Shown piece after piece: positions 43,184-52,923 of a stretch of 64,000 nucleotides of DNA (position 1 is its first letter; every line of letters begins with the position of its first letter). The notes beneath the pieces are model-generated. The model was not told the DNA's origin. It did no database searches and saw only the letters and a list, made by a program, of their open reading frames with translations. Made by a program: the position numbers and the translations under genes. Where the stretch lies: positions 27,335 through 91,334 of the forward strand of contig NZ_AXBA01000027.1 of NCBI RefSeq assembly GCF_000473085.1, given 5' to 3'. The stretch comes from Azorhizobium doebereinerae UFLA1-100 (GTDB taxonomy: Bacteria; Pseudomonadota; Alphaproteobacteria; Rhizobiales; Xanthobacteraceae).

Positions 43184-44140
43184 TCACGCCGCCGCCCGTT
43201 CACTATCAGCCTCGCCGAGGACGCGGTCGTGATCGGGCAGAAAGCCCAGGATCCAGTCGGCTGCCTTGCTGGCCTGGGAGGCCGCGCGCACGACGGCGCG
43301 GTTGTCCTCGCGCAGCACCTCCAGCCAGGAGCCGATATAGTCCGCGTGCCGCACAGTCGGGACGATGCCGAGCGACGCGCAGCAGAACGCGGCGTTCATC
43401 TCCGCCACCAGTTCCTCGAATGCATACTTCTTGCTGCCGAACGTGCCGCCCAGGTCGCGGCCGAGACGGGACGGATGGCCGCTGGCGTGCCCCAGCTCGT
43501 GCAGGGCCGTGCGGTGCCAGTTGATCGGTTCGAAATAGGCCTGCGGCGGCGGGACCATCACGAAGTCCGGACCCGGCGCGTAGAAGGCGCGGTTGCCGCC
43601 GATGCGGAAGTCGACGCCGGTCGCCCGGATCAGCGCCTCGACCCGGGGCTCGATCAGGCCCGGCGGCGGCGGCGGCGCGACGGCCGCGACCTCGGCCGGT
43701 AGGTTTTCGCATTGGGCGGCGTTGAAGACGGTGAACCGCTTCAGGAACGGGATCGCGGCCGCTTCCTCGCCGGTCTCTCGGGCGCGTCGCTTCTCGTCAT
43801 CCGGCACAAAGCGGTCTGCATAGACGACGGTGGTGCCGTGCTCGCCCTTGCGCACATTGCCGCCGAGCGAGAGCGCTTGGCGGAAAGTAAGCCAGCTCTG
43901 GGCGGGGAAGCCGTGCTCGATCACAGCGCCCCAGAGGATCAAGACGTTGATCCCTGAGTATTGCCTGCTGGTGGCGGCGTTCTTCGGCATGGCGAGCGGC
44001 GCCTTCGCCGCAGCCGTTCCCCAGGGCTGGACCCAAGGCACACGGCCGGCCTCCAGCTCGGCGATGATCTTGCCGGTGATTTCGTCGTAGAGGCTCGTCC
44101 GGTCCTGGCCGGCGCGAGCGGGTGCGGTTTTTCTGGACAT
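43184..44140 (-). CDS. ardC: ArdC-like antirestriction protein
   Basis: ArdC-type proteins protect incoming single-stranded ICE or plasmid DNA from restriction. The N-terminal ssDNA-binding DUF1738 domain (about 12-130: SLYDEITGKIIAELEAGRVP, SRQYSGINVLILWGAVIEHG, WLTFRQALSLGGNVRKGEHG) is followed by a zincin-type metalloprotease domain (about 160-300) with HELGH at 214-218 and the later EELVAEMNAAFCCASLGI. Length (318) is normal. The 5' leader has the type A stem-loop shared with the parB-like gene. It is convergent with the TIR-like gene. Confidence 0.92.
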   Translation of the reverse strand: MSRKTAPARAGQDRTSLYDEITGKIIAELEAGRVPWVQPWGTAAAKAPLAMPKNAATSRQYSGINVLILWGAVIEHGFPAQSWLTFRQALSLGGNVRKGEHGTTVVYADRFVPDDEKRRARETGEEAAAIPFLKRFTVFNAAQCENLPAEVAAVAPPPPPGLIEPRVEALIRATGVDFRIGGNRAFYAPGPDFVMVPPPQAYFEPINWHRTALHELGHASGHPSRLGRDLGGTFGSKKYAFEELVAEMNAAFCCASLGIVPTVRHADYIGSWLEVLREDNRAVVRAASQASKAADWILGFLPDHDRVLGEADSERAAA

Positions 44141-44153
44141 CGCGGATCTCCGC

Positions 44154-44193
44154 GACGGGCGCCGGAGGCCTCTCCCCCAGCCCTCAACCCGTC
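44154..44193 (-). ncRNA. Stem-loop leader upstream of ardC (type A)
   Basis: GACGGG (44154-44159) pairs with CCCGTC (44188-44193), 28 bases apart, exactly as in the parB leader. The inner stem reads GCTG/CGGC and GGAG/CTCC on the minus strand, where the parB copy has GCCG/CGGC and GAGA/TCTC, so pairing is kept while bases change. GCGGAG, the ribosome site of ardC, abuts the stem. Further out lies the 16-bp palindrome GGGGAAGGCCTTCCCC (44285-44300). Confidence 0.6.
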
Positions 44194-44347
44194 ACGGCAA
44201 ACCCGGTCCGCACTCTCACTCTAGGGGGTGTTGCGGGGACCTCCCCGCAGAAGGGGGTGTGTCGGCGACACTGGTGCCGACCAGGGGGAAGGCCTTCCCC
44301 TCCCACGCTTCCAGATCGCCGCCTACAAATTTCCAATTAGCGGACCA

Positions 44348-44376
44348 TTGACTTCCAATTGGCCGATAGTGATAGT
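44348..44376 (+). promoter_or_regulatory. Promoter of the defence island
   Basis: TTGACT (44348-44353), a 17-bp spacer and GATAGT (44371-44376) form a sigma70-like promoter 26 bp before the AAA gene. CCAATTGG (44355-44362) is a palindrome in the spacer and may be an operator. Confidence 0.6.
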
Positions 44377-44402
44377 CCCAATCGACCGAGGTCGGGGATT
44401 GC

Positions 44403-45623
44403 ATGTTCGAGCGGTTTGTGGAGCGGCGGGCGGAGGAAGCCCTTTCGGATACCCCGGTGGTCCTGATCGTGGGACCGCGCCGGGCTGGCAAGACCACGCT
44501 CGTCCGAAAGATGGGGGAAGCCGGTCGAACCTATATCACGCTCGACGATCAGACGGTGCTTGAGGCCGCCCAATCCGATCCGGCCGGCTTCATTCGCGGC
44601 CTGGACCGAGCCATCATCGACGAGATCCAGCGCGCGCCCGACCTGCTCCTGGCGGTCAAAAAGACAGTCGATGAGGACTATCGCCCGGGTCGATTTCTGC
44701 TCACCGGCTCGGCGAATGTGCTGACCCTGCCGCGAATCGCCGACAGCCTGGCCGGCCGGATGGAAACCATCCAGATGCTGCCGCTGGCCAGGGCTGAGAT
44801 CGAAGGCCGGACACCGACCTTCCTGGAGCGCCTCTTCGAGGGGAAGATCCAGAGCCAGCGAGACGCGATCGTCGGCGATGATCTTGTCCAACTCGTCCTG
44901 CTCGGAGGCTTTCCCGAGGCGATCAGCCGCGAAAGCGAGCGGCGGCGGCAAGATTGGCTGCGATCCTATCTCACCTCAATCCTGACCCGCGATCTGCGGG
45001 ACATCGCCGAGGTGGAGAAGCTGACTGAGCTTCCGAAGTTCGTGCGGCTACTGGCCGAACACTCCGGCCAATTGGTCAACTATTCGCAGTTCGGGGGCGG
45101 CATCAACGTCAGCCACAAGACTGGGCAGCGTTATGTGGGGCTGCTCGAACAGGTGTTCCTGATTGCGACCGTGCAGCCCTGGTTCACCAATTCGCTGAAG
45201 CGGATCGTCAAGACGCCCAAGCTCCATTTCCTCGATTCCGGATTGCTGGCCAGCGTGCGGGGGCTGACGTTCGACCGGGTGAAGGCTGACCGAGGGACAT
45301 TCGGCGCGCTGCTGGAGAGCTTCGTGTTTTCGGAAGTGCTGAAGCTCATGACGGCCTCGGACCTGCGGCTGACACCTCATCATTTCCGGGATCGGGACAA
45401 GCGTGAGGTGGACATCGTGCTGGAGCGCGATGACGGTACGATCGTGGGGATCGAGGTGAAGGCGAGCGCCACGGTCAAGGCCGGGGATTTCGGGGGTCTC
45501 CGGGCATTGGCCGAAGCTTGCGGGGACCGCTTTGCCTTCGGCGTCGTCCTCTACGACAGCACTGATGTCGTGCCGTTCGGCGACCGGCTGGCGGCGGCGC
45601 CACTATCGTGTTTGTGGGGTTGA
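44403..45623 (+). CDS. AAA ATPase with DUF4143, first gene of defence island
   Basis: This 406-residue protein has an AAA_14-type ATPase domain (Walker A GPRRAGKT at 24-31, DRAIIDEIQRAPDLLLAVKK as Walker B region, RFLLTGSANVLTLP as sensor) and a C-terminal DUF4143 domain (about 200-395) with the PD-(D/E)XK-like pattern REVDIVLERDDGTIVGIEVK. Such proteins are widespread, often single, and of unclear function. Here it ends 4 bp before drmD and has a promoter in front, so it probably heads the DISARM transcript. It may have been recruited by chance or may act as a nuclease or regulator of the island. Confidence 0.85.
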   Translation: MFERFVERRAEEALSDTPVVLIVGPRRAGKTTLVRKMGEAGRTYITLDDQTVLEAAQSDPAGFIRGLDRAIIDEIQRAPDLLLAVKKTVDEDYRPGRFLLTGSANVLTLPRIADSLAGRMETIQMLPLARAEIEGRTPTFLERLFEGKIQSQRDAIVGDDLVQLVLLGGFPEAISRESERRRQDWLRSYLTSILTRDLRDIAEVEKLTELPKFVRLLAEHSGQLVNYSQFGGGINVSHKTGQRYVGLLEQVFLIATVQPWFTNSLKRIVKTPKLHFLDSGLLASVRGLTFDRVKADRGTFGALLESFVFSEVLKLMTASDLRLTPHHFRDRDKREVDIVLERDDGTIVGIEVKASATVKAGDFGGLRALAEACGDRFAFGVVLYDSTDVVPFGDRLAAAPLSCLWG

Positions 45624-45627
45624 AGAA

Positions 45628-48600
45628 ATGCAACGGGCAATTGGGGCGACAATCGAGCCGGGAAGTTTCGTCGAGCTGCGGGGCCGTCCGTGGTTGGTCG
45701 AGGAAGTCCAGGGGGAGGCTGACGACCTTCAGACCCTCAACCTCTCGTGCATTTCCGACGATGCTCAGGGTGAGCGGCTGGAAATCCTCTGGGATGCCGA
45801 AATCGGCGCCGTCGTGCTCGATGAGGATGGGTGGCGGAATGTCGGCGCCGGCCTTCCTGATCGAGCTGAAGTGTTGGCCGCCCACCTTCGCGCGATAAGA
45901 TGGCGATCTGCCACAGCCGCTGATCGCGACCTGCTGCAAGCGCCCTTTCGGGCAGGCATTCGGCTCGATGCCTATCAGCTTCTCCCGCTTCGTAAGGCGT
46001 TGCGGCTTCCGCGCGTGAATCTGTTGATCGCGGATGACGTGGGCTTGGGCAAGACCGTCGAGGCAGGCTTAGTCGCGCGAGAGCTACTGCTGCGGCGGCG
46101 GATCGATTTTATCGTCATTGCGGCCCCGCCCGCTATGACGATCCAGTGGAAGGACGAACTGGAAGCGAAGTTCGGGCTTTCGTTCGAAATCATCGACAGG
46201 GAGCGGATAGGCGAGATGCGCCGGCTTCGGGGCTTCTCCGTCAATCCCTGGGCGACCGGCTCGCGATTCATCGTCTCGCACCGTCTCCTCACGGATGAGG
46301 TTTATGCCGCTGGACTTCGTGACGTACTCGGCGAGTTTCGTGCCCGTGCGCTATTCGTTTTGGACGAGGCGCACCACGCCGCGCCCGCGGCGGGGATTCG
46401 CTATGCAATCTCAAGCCAGCTCACGAAGGCCGTTCGTGAACTCGGCGAGCGGTTCGAGCACCGCCTTTTCCTGACAGCAACGCCACATAATGGGCATTCG
46501 AACAGCTTCTCGGCTTTGCTTGAGATGCTTGATCCCCAGCGCTTCACTCGGGGGGTCGAGGTTCGCCCAAAGGATCTTGAGCCCGTCATGGTCCGGCGGC
46601 TTAAGGCCGATCTTCGGCGCCTTGGCGAAGCGTTCCCGGAGCGGATCATCGAGGCGGTTCGCATCGACGGTCTGCCGGAGGACACGCCTGAACTTGTACT
46701 CGCCCGGCAGCTTGCCGCGTACGGCGAGATGCGGATGCGGCGCATCGCCAATCTTCCGACCCAAAAGGCGTCGATGGCGAAGCTGGCCTTTGTAGGTCTC
46801 CAGCAACGGCTGTTGTCATCGGTCGCGGCGTTCGCACGGACGCTCAAGGTTCATAGGGCGACTTTGCAGCGAATGCTTGACGGCGAAGAGGCCGGCCTGG
46901 TCGCCGCCGCTGGCCTTGCGTTCGTGGGCGGCCCAGGCAGTGAAGACAGCGCCGAACTTGGGCTTGAGGACGAGCGGGCTGAGAAGACCATCGATGCCGA
47001 TGACGACGCGACGGCGGAGGCCGCCTCAGCCCTCGGCGTTGCTGACGCCCCCAAAGGCGACATGCGCGCAGAGCTTGCTGCGGTCGACGACATGTTGGCC
47101 ATCGCAGAGCGCTACGCGTCGCGGCCCGACGCCCGGGTGCGCTGGTTGACCGACTGGATCAAAGCCAACCTTCTCAGCGGCCAAAACTGGAATCGGCGGC
47201 GTCTCATCATTTTCACGGAATACGAAGACACGCGGCGGTGGCTCGAACGACGCCTGCGTGAGGCGGTGTCGGACACGGATCGCGCTGATGACCGAATTGG
47301 GGTCTTCACCGGCGCAACTGGATCGGATCGAAGGGAAGAGGTGAAGCGAGCGTTCAACGCTGATCCCGATGTTGAGCCGTTGCGCATCCTGATCTGCACT
47401 GATGCGGCCCGCGAAGGCATCAACCTCCAAAGCTATTGCTCCGACCTGATTCATTTCGACCTGCCGTGGAACCCCTCCCGACTGGAGCAGCGCAACGGCC
47501 GGATCGATCGCAAACTTCAACCGGCGAAGCAGGTTATTTGCCGTTACTTCCGCTACGAGCAGCGCGAAGCCGACATCGTATTGGAAGCGCTGGTCCGGAA
47601 GACGGAAACCATCCGCGAGCAGCTCGGATCAGTCGGCCAAGTGATTGAAGAGCGCATCGCGAAGCGTCTGGCCGAAGGCGGCATTTTGCGTGGTCAGGGC
47701 GCAGCGATCGCTCGTGCCATCGCTGAGGAAAGCGATGCCGAACGGCTCAATCGCGCGCGCGCCGAAATGGACGACGACGAGCGCGCGCGTCACGAACGCT
47801 TGCTGAAGGAGCAGGCCGATCTGCAGCGCGCACTCGAACGGTCGCGTGAGCGAGTCGGTGTCGACCCGGAAGATCTTCATCGTGTGGCTGCGGCGGCGTT
47901 GTCACGCGCCGGGTATGTGCTTGACGACGCCCGTGGGCCGGCGATCGGTAAGGTGGCAACCTACCGCCTCAATCCCAACGATCCGGCGTTCACAAAGGAT
48001 GCGGGTTGGGACGACGCCTTTGACGATCTGCGAGTGCGACCGCGGAAGCGCGGTGAGCGTCTCGGCGACTGGCGGCGGGATGCGCCCATCCGGTCAATTG
48101 CTTTCAGTCCGCCGATCATGGCCGACGGCCGTGACGCCTCGGACGTGGTGCAGGTCCATCTTGAGCACCGCTTGGTCAGACGGCTTCTGTCTCGCTTCCT
48201 CAGCCAGGGCTTCCAGTCCAAGCTTTCGCGCGTGTCGGTTATCTACGGGCCGGGCGCGCAGCCTCGTATCGTACTGATGGGACGCCTGGCGGTCTTTGGC
48301 GCGGGCGCAGCCCGGCTGCATGAAGAGGTGATCCCGATTACGGCGATCTGGACGGAGTCAGAACGCGACCGCAAGGCGCTCCGACCGCTGGGCGAGAGCG
48401 GCGAGGAGAAGACCCTCAATCAGCTGGAAGATGCCCTTCATGACGCCCGTGAAGCGTCAGGCGCCGCCGTCGCCCGTATCCAGGCTCTCGTCGCGAAAGA
48501 TATCGCCGACCTCGTCCCGGCCTTGGAAAAGATGGCCTCAGAGCGACTGACGACGGTTACGGCTCAACTCCAGAAGCGAGGGGAGGAGGAGGCGCGCTCG

Positions 48601-48858
48601 CTGTCGGACCTGCTCGAACAGCAGCGATCACGCATCGCCAAGGCGGCAAAAGAGTTCGATCCCAATCAGCTCACACTCGATCTCGTACCCGAGGAACGGC
48701 GCGAGCGAGAAGCTGACCGGCGGCATTGGGAAGGCCGCCTGACGCGCCTTGAACGTGAATTGCGCGATGAACCGAAGCGGCTTCGCGACTCCTATGAGGT
48801 GCGAGCACATCGCCTGGAGCCCGTCGGCCTCGTCTATCTTTGGCCGGTATCGGGGTAA
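45628..48858 (+). CDS. drmD: DrmD, SNF2-like helicase of DISARM
   Basis: DrmD is the SNF2-family helicase that marks class 1 DISARM, a phage defence system combining DNA methylation with exclusion of unmodified DNA. The protein (1076 residues) has an N-terminal region (EPGSFVELRGRPWLVEEVQG), motif I DDVGLGKT at 136-143, motif II DEAHH at 246-250, TATPHNGHSNSFSALLEMLD, and C-terminal helicase motifs (CTDAAREGINLQ, NPSRLEQRNGRIDR). A long charged C-terminal helix region follows. ATG 45628 is chosen since it lies just after the AAA stop; the upstream frame is a shadow. drmMI, drmA and drmB follow on the same strand. Confidence 0.87.
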   Translation: MQRAIGATIEPGSFVELRGRPWLVEEVQGEADDLQTLNLSCISDDAQGERLEILWDAEIGAVVLDEDGWRNVGAGLPDRAEVLAAHLRAIRWRSATAADRDLLQAPFRAGIRLDAYQLLPLRKALRLPRVNLLIADDVGLGKTVEAGLVARELLLRRRIDFIVIAAPPAMTIQWKDELEAKFGLSFEIIDRERIGEMRRLRGFSVNPWATGSRFIVSHRLLTDEVYAAGLRDVLGEFRARALFVLDEAHHAAPAAGIRYAISSQLTKAVRELGERFEHRLFLTATPHNGHSNSFSALLEMLDPQRFTRGVEVRPKDLEPVMVRRLKADLRRLGEAFPERIIEAVRIDGLPEDTPELVLARQLAAYGEMRMRRIANLPTQKASMAKLAFVGLQQRLLSSVAAFARTLKVHRATLQRMLDGEEAGLVAAAGLAFVGGPGSEDSAELGLEDERAEKTIDADDDATAEAASALGVADAPKGDMRAELAAVDDMLAIAERYASRPDARVRWLTDWIKANLLSGQNWNRRRLIIFTEYEDTRRWLERRLREAVSDTDRADDRIGVFTGATGSDRREEVKRAFNADPDVEPLRILICTDAAREGINLQSYCSDLIHFDLPWNPSRLEQRNGRIDRKLQPAKQVICRYFRYEQREADIVLEALVRKTETIREQLGSVGQVIEERIAKRLAEGGILRGQGAAIARAIAEESDAERLNRARAEMDDDERARHERLLKEQADLQRALERSRERVGVDPEDLHRVAAAALSRAGYVLDDARGPAIGKVATYRLNPNDPAFTKDAGWDDAFDDLRVRPRKRGERLGDWRRDAPIRSIAFSPPIMADGRDASDVVQVHLEHRLVRRLLSRFLSQGFQSKLSRVSVIYGPGAQPRIVLMGRLAVFGAGAARLHEEVIPITAIWTESERDRKALRPLGESGEEKTLNQLEDALHDAREASGAAVARIQALVAKDIADLVPALEKMASERLTTVTAQLQKRGEEEARSLSDLLEQQRSRIAKAAKEFDPNQLTLDLVPEERREREADRRHWEGRLTRLERELRDEPKRLRDSYEVRAHRLEPVGLVYLWPVSG

Positions 48859-48863
48859 GCGCC

Positions 48864-51800
48864 ATGGCTGCAGAAACCTATCGCGACCCCGATCTCGAAT
48901 GGCTCGACCATGTGCCCCCGGTGGGCCTCGTCGTCGCGCCGACGCTCCTCAAAGAATTGGGGTTATTGCCGCTTAGGCAAACGCCAATCGACACCGGCCA
49001 GGTTGCCGAGATTATCGGCTCAGAGCTTTCCAAGCCTGCGCTCACTGATCCCTGGGCGTTCTTCGAACAGGTTCTGGGCTGGGAAGCGCGCCACGTCGCT
49101 GGTGCGCCCGGCGGTCCGGCCATTCCGGACGAACTGCTCGTGGCGCTCCCGGAGCACGGCACCACACTTCAACCGACATGGGCTGTCGCGGAGCTCGGTG
49201 ACGGTGATCGCCGCTGGCAACTTCTCGTGCGGATCGAGGCGTCAGGAGTGGATCCTGATGCCCGGAACGCCCTCGACGGCTGGGAGGCGACGCCCCATCA
49301 GCGCTTCGAGCGGCTGTTGCGTGACACGGGCGTCTTTGCTGGCTTGCTGATCTCCGAGCGCGACGAACGCAAGGATGGAGAGGTTCGGTACTACCCCGAG
49401 TTTCGCCTAATCTATGCGCCGCGCGGCGAAACGTCGGGCCACCAGAGCTTTCCAATCCGGCCTATGGCGATGGTCGCCGGTCGGCCGATGCTCGGCGGCC
49501 TGAAGCTCTTGCTTGATCGGTTTCGGCTGTTCTCAGATGCTGATAACCGGCGTCTGCCGGCGCTGCTTAAGCACAGCCGCGACGCCCAGGCCCTGGTTTC
49601 AACCGCGCTCGCCGAGCAGGTGCTCGGCGCGCTCCACGAGCTGCTGCGCGGACTCGACAGCGCTGAACCCGCGCTCGTCCGCGAACTCGCGGCCAGTCGT
49701 CCCGATCATCTCTATGAGGGGTTACTGACCGTCCTGATGCGATTAGTCTTTGTACTCTATGCTGAGGACCGGGACCTGCTTCCGTCTCGATCTGATGCCC
49801 GCGCGCGGGAGGTCTACGAGACCAGCTATTCGGTTCGTGGGCTTTACGCGAAGCTCACGGAAGACGCGACGCTCAATCCCGACACCATGGACGAGCGGCG
49901 CGGCGGATGGGGCGGATTGCTGGCGCTGTTTCGGCTGATCCACAAAGGCCACAAGACCGGCTTCGTGCAAGCGCGTGGCGGCAAGCTGTTCGATCCGGAC
50001 GAATTCCCGTTCCTTGAAGGCCGTGCCTCAAAGGATGAGCCGGCCCGAATTCTGGCTGTGTCCGACGGGTGCCTGCTGCGCATCCTCGAAGGGTTGATGA
50101 CCCTGAAGCTGCGCGGCGCCGAGCGCGAACGACTGTCCTACCGGACCCTCGACGTCGAGCAGATCGGCTCGGTCTATGAAACCGTCATGGGCTTCACAGT
50201 CGAGGCCGCCAAAAGCCGCGTGCTCGCCATCAAGGCGGGCAAGAACAACAAGACGCCGGTGTTCGTCGCTCTCGACGACCTTGTCGCCAAGAAGGGCAAG
50301 GACCGGATCAAGGAACTGAAGGAGAATGCCGGCCGCGCACTGACTGCGGCGCAGGGGAAGCCGGTCGAGGATGCCAAGAGCGTCGACGATCTGGTGGCGG
50401 CGCTCGACGGCATGGTCGACGAGCGCGGGTCGCCAAAGAAGCGGGTCGCGGCATTCGGAACGCCGATCCTGCAGCCTACCGGAGAACGGCGGCGGACCGG
50501 CAGTCACTACACCCCTCGGTCACTCACCGCGCCGATCGTCAAATACGCGTTGGAGCCAGCTTTCGGGAAGCTCGGACCAGACGCGACGCCAGAGCAGGTG
50601 CTGGAACTGAAATTGTGTGATCCGGCCATGGGGTCCGGCGCCTTTCTGGTCGAGGCCTGCCGCGCCTTGGGTGAGCGGCTGGTCGCCGCCTGGGCGCGCT
50701 GGCCTGACAAGCGGCCCAAAATCCCGGCGGATGAAGATGAGGAGCTACATGCCCGCCGCCTGGTGGCGCAGCGATGCCTCTATGGCGTCGACAAGAACCC
50801 GCGCGCGGTCGATTTGGCGCGCTTGTCGCTCTGGCTGGCCACGCTGGCGCGAGATCATGAATTCACCTTCCTCGATCACGCGCTGAAATGCGGCGATAGC
50901 CTTGTCGGGCTGACGACGGCGCAGATCGCCGCAGCAAACTGGGATGAATCGAAGCCGGGGCTGCCGTTGTTTCGCCAGTTGGTGCGAGACAACGTGGCAA
51001 AGGTAATGAAGGGCCGTGCTGAAATCCAGAACGCGCCAGACGATACGATGCGCGCCATCCAAGAGGCACGTCATCGCAATCTTGAGTCGGAAGTCTCACC
51101 TATCCGTGTCATGGGCGACGCAGTGATCTCGGCATTTTTTGCGGCGGACAAAGCAAAGGCGCGCGAAAAGGCCCGCGCCGATGTTGAGAGCCAAATCTCC
51201 AGCATGCCGCCGCGCTGGGGTTTGCTGGAAGCCGCGGCCGCTCGGCTGCGTGCGGGAGAGCACGGCCTCACGCCGTTTCACTGGCAGGTCGAGTTCCCCG
51301 AGGTGTTCGCGCGCGACAATGTAGGGTTCGACGCCATTGTAGGGAATCCGCCTTTTGCCGGGAAGAACACAATTATCGCCGGCAACTCCAAAAATTATTT
51401 ACCTTGGCTACAAACGCTCCATTCGGGTGCGCATGGCAACGCGGACCTTGTTGCGCATTTCTTCCGACGCGCTTTCGGCTTGCTGCGGCAAGGTGGCGTA
51501 TTTGGTCTTATCGCCACCAACACCATCGGGCAGGGCGATACGCGTTCATCGGGGCTGACCAAGATTATCGCCGATGGCGGTGCGATCTTGCGCGCCACGC
51601 GGCGGCTGAAGTGGCCGGGGGAGGCGGCGGTCGTCGTCTCCGTCGTCCATATCGTGAAGGGCGAGGCAGCCTCGCCTGTGCTCGATACGAAGGAAGTGCG
51701 CCGCATCTCAGCCTATCTGGTCGAGGGCGATCTCGATACATCGCCGGTGGCGCTGGCGGCCAATTCCGGCAAGGCGTTCCAAGGGTCAATCGTGCTCGGC

Positions 51801-52904
51801 ATGGGCTTCACCTTCGACGATGGAGCCGCCGCGAAAGGTGAGGCCGAAAGCCTTGAGACGATGAGAGCGCTGATCGCGAAGGACCCGAGGAATGCAGAGC
51901 GGATTTTTCCTTATATCGGGGGCGAGGAGGTCAACAACTCCCCGACGCATGCGCATCATCGGTACGTGATCGATTTTTTTGACAGGCCGCTGCGGCGTGA
52001 GCCGACGCTGCAATCTTGGTTTCTGAACGAAGGAACAGAGGCGTGTGAGAAGCGTCGGCGCGAGTGGTTGCGCGATGGTGTTGTCCCAACAGACTATCCC
52101 AAAGAGGTAGCTGAGGATTGGCCCGATCTCATTGAGATCGTTCGGCGAAGAGTGAAGCCTGAACGCGATGTTCAGAAGCGAGACGCCTTGAGAGACCGAT
52201 GGTGGCAGTATGCGGAAAAACGGCCCGGCTTGGTTGCAGCCGTTGATGGGCTTCCAATCGTCCAGGCTATACTGTTCACAGCACCTCATCTGGCCGTAAG
52301 TATGATCGGAACCAGGTCTGTTTTTGCAAACACACTAAATATATTCGCCTATTCAGAATTCTCTGCCTTTTCAGTGTTACAAGCGCGTGCCCATGAAATT
52401 TGGGCTTGGTTTTTTGCGTCTACCCTCGAAGATCGACTTCGTTACACTCCGTCCGATTGCTTCCGCACATATCCACTCCCCGCAAACTTCGAGGCCAACT
52501 CCGCACTCGAAGTCGCCGGCGAGGCATATCACGCGTTCCGCGCCGAACTGATGGTCGCCCGCAACGAAGGCCTGACCAAAACCTACAACCGCTTCCACGC
52601 ACGCGGCGACAACGGCGCGGACATCGCCCGCCTGCGCCGCCTTCATCACGAGATGGATGTCGCCGTTTTGCGTGCCTATGGCTGGGACGATCTGGCCGAC
52701 CGCGCTGCACCCGAATTCCTCGAGCAGGAGGCCGACGAGGGCAAGACGCCCAAGACCCGCCTCGACTGGCCATCTGACTTTAAGGACGAGGTCCTCGCCC
52801 GCCTGCTCGCCCTAAACGCCACCCGCGCGGCGCAAGAACGCGCCACCGGGCTGGTGGCTGTCGAGGAAGAACCAGAAGAGCTTGAGGGCGAGGACTGCGA
52901 ATGA
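48864..52904 (+). CDS. drmMI: DrmMI, adenine methyltransferase of DISARM
   Basis: DrmMI is the N6-adenine methylase of class 1 DISARM that marks host DNA as self. In this large protein (1346 residues) motif I is LCDPAMGSGAFLVEACR near 584 and motif IV is NPPF near 828-831 (IVGNPPFAGKNTIIAGN), followed by a target-recognition region and a C-terminal tail. The size and the wide motif spacing are those of Eco57I-like, DrmMI-type methylases. ATG 48864 is 5 bp after the drmD stop; ATG 48840 overlapping drmD is possible. DNA near the end (about 52280-52450) is noticeably AT-richer. Confidence 0.87.
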   Translation: MAAETYRDPDLEWLDHVPPVGLVVAPTLLKELGLLPLRQTPIDTGQVAEIIGSELSKPALTDPWAFFEQVLGWEARHVAGAPGGPAIPDELLVALPEHGTTLQPTWAVAELGDGDRRWQLLVRIEASGVDPDARNALDGWEATPHQRFERLLRDTGVFAGLLISERDERKDGEVRYYPEFRLIYAPRGETSGHQSFPIRPMAMVAGRPMLGGLKLLLDRFRLFSDADNRRLPALLKHSRDAQALVSTALAEQVLGALHELLRGLDSAEPALVRELAASRPDHLYEGLLTVLMRLVFVLYAEDRDLLPSRSDARAREVYETSYSVRGLYAKLTEDATLNPDTMDERRGGWGGLLALFRLIHKGHKTGFVQARGGKLFDPDEFPFLEGRASKDEPARILAVSDGCLLRILEGLMTLKLRGAERERLSYRTLDVEQIGSVYETVMGFTVEAAKSRVLAIKAGKNNKTPVFVALDDLVAKKGKDRIKELKENAGRALTAAQGKPVEDAKSVDDLVAALDGMVDERGSPKKRVAAFGTPILQPTGERRRTGSHYTPRSLTAPIVKYALEPAFGKLGPDATPEQVLELKLCDPAMGSGAFLVEACRALGERLVAAWARWPDKRPKIPADEDEELHARRLVAQRCLYGVDKNPRAVDLARLSLWLATLARDHEFTFLDHALKCGDSLVGLTTAQIAAANWDESKPGLPLFRQLVRDNVAKVMKGRAEIQNAPDDTMRAIQEARHRNLESEVSPIRVMGDAVISAFFAADKAKAREKARADVESQISSMPPRWGLLEAAAARLRAGEHGLTPFHWQVEFPEVFARDNVGFDAIVGNPPFAGKNTIIAGNSKNYLPWLQTLHSGAHGNADLVAHFFRRAFGLLRQGGVFGLIATNTIGQGDTRSSGLTKIIADGGAILRATRRLKWPGEAAVVVSVVHIVKGEAASPVLDTKEVRRISAYLVEGDLDTSPVALAANSGKAFQGSIVLGMGFTFDDGAAAKGEAESLETMRALIAKDPRNAERIFPYIGGEEVNNSPTHAHHRYVIDFFDRPLRREPTLQSWFLNEGTEACEKRRREWLRDGVVPTDYPKEVAEDWPDLIEIVRRRVKPERDVQKRDALRDRWWQYAEKRPGLVAAVDGLPIVQAILFTAPHLAVSMIGTRSVFANTLNIFAYSEFSAFSVLQARAHEIWAWFFASTLEDRLRYTPSDCFRTYPLPANFEANSALEVAGEAYHAFRAELMVARNEGLTKTYNRFHARGDNGADIARLRRLHHEMDVAVLRAYGWDDLADRAAPEFLEQEADEGKTPKTRLDWPSDFKDEVLARLLALNATRAAQERATGLVAVEEEPEELEGEDCE

Positions 52905-52923
52905 GCTTTCCTCGCCCTGCCGA

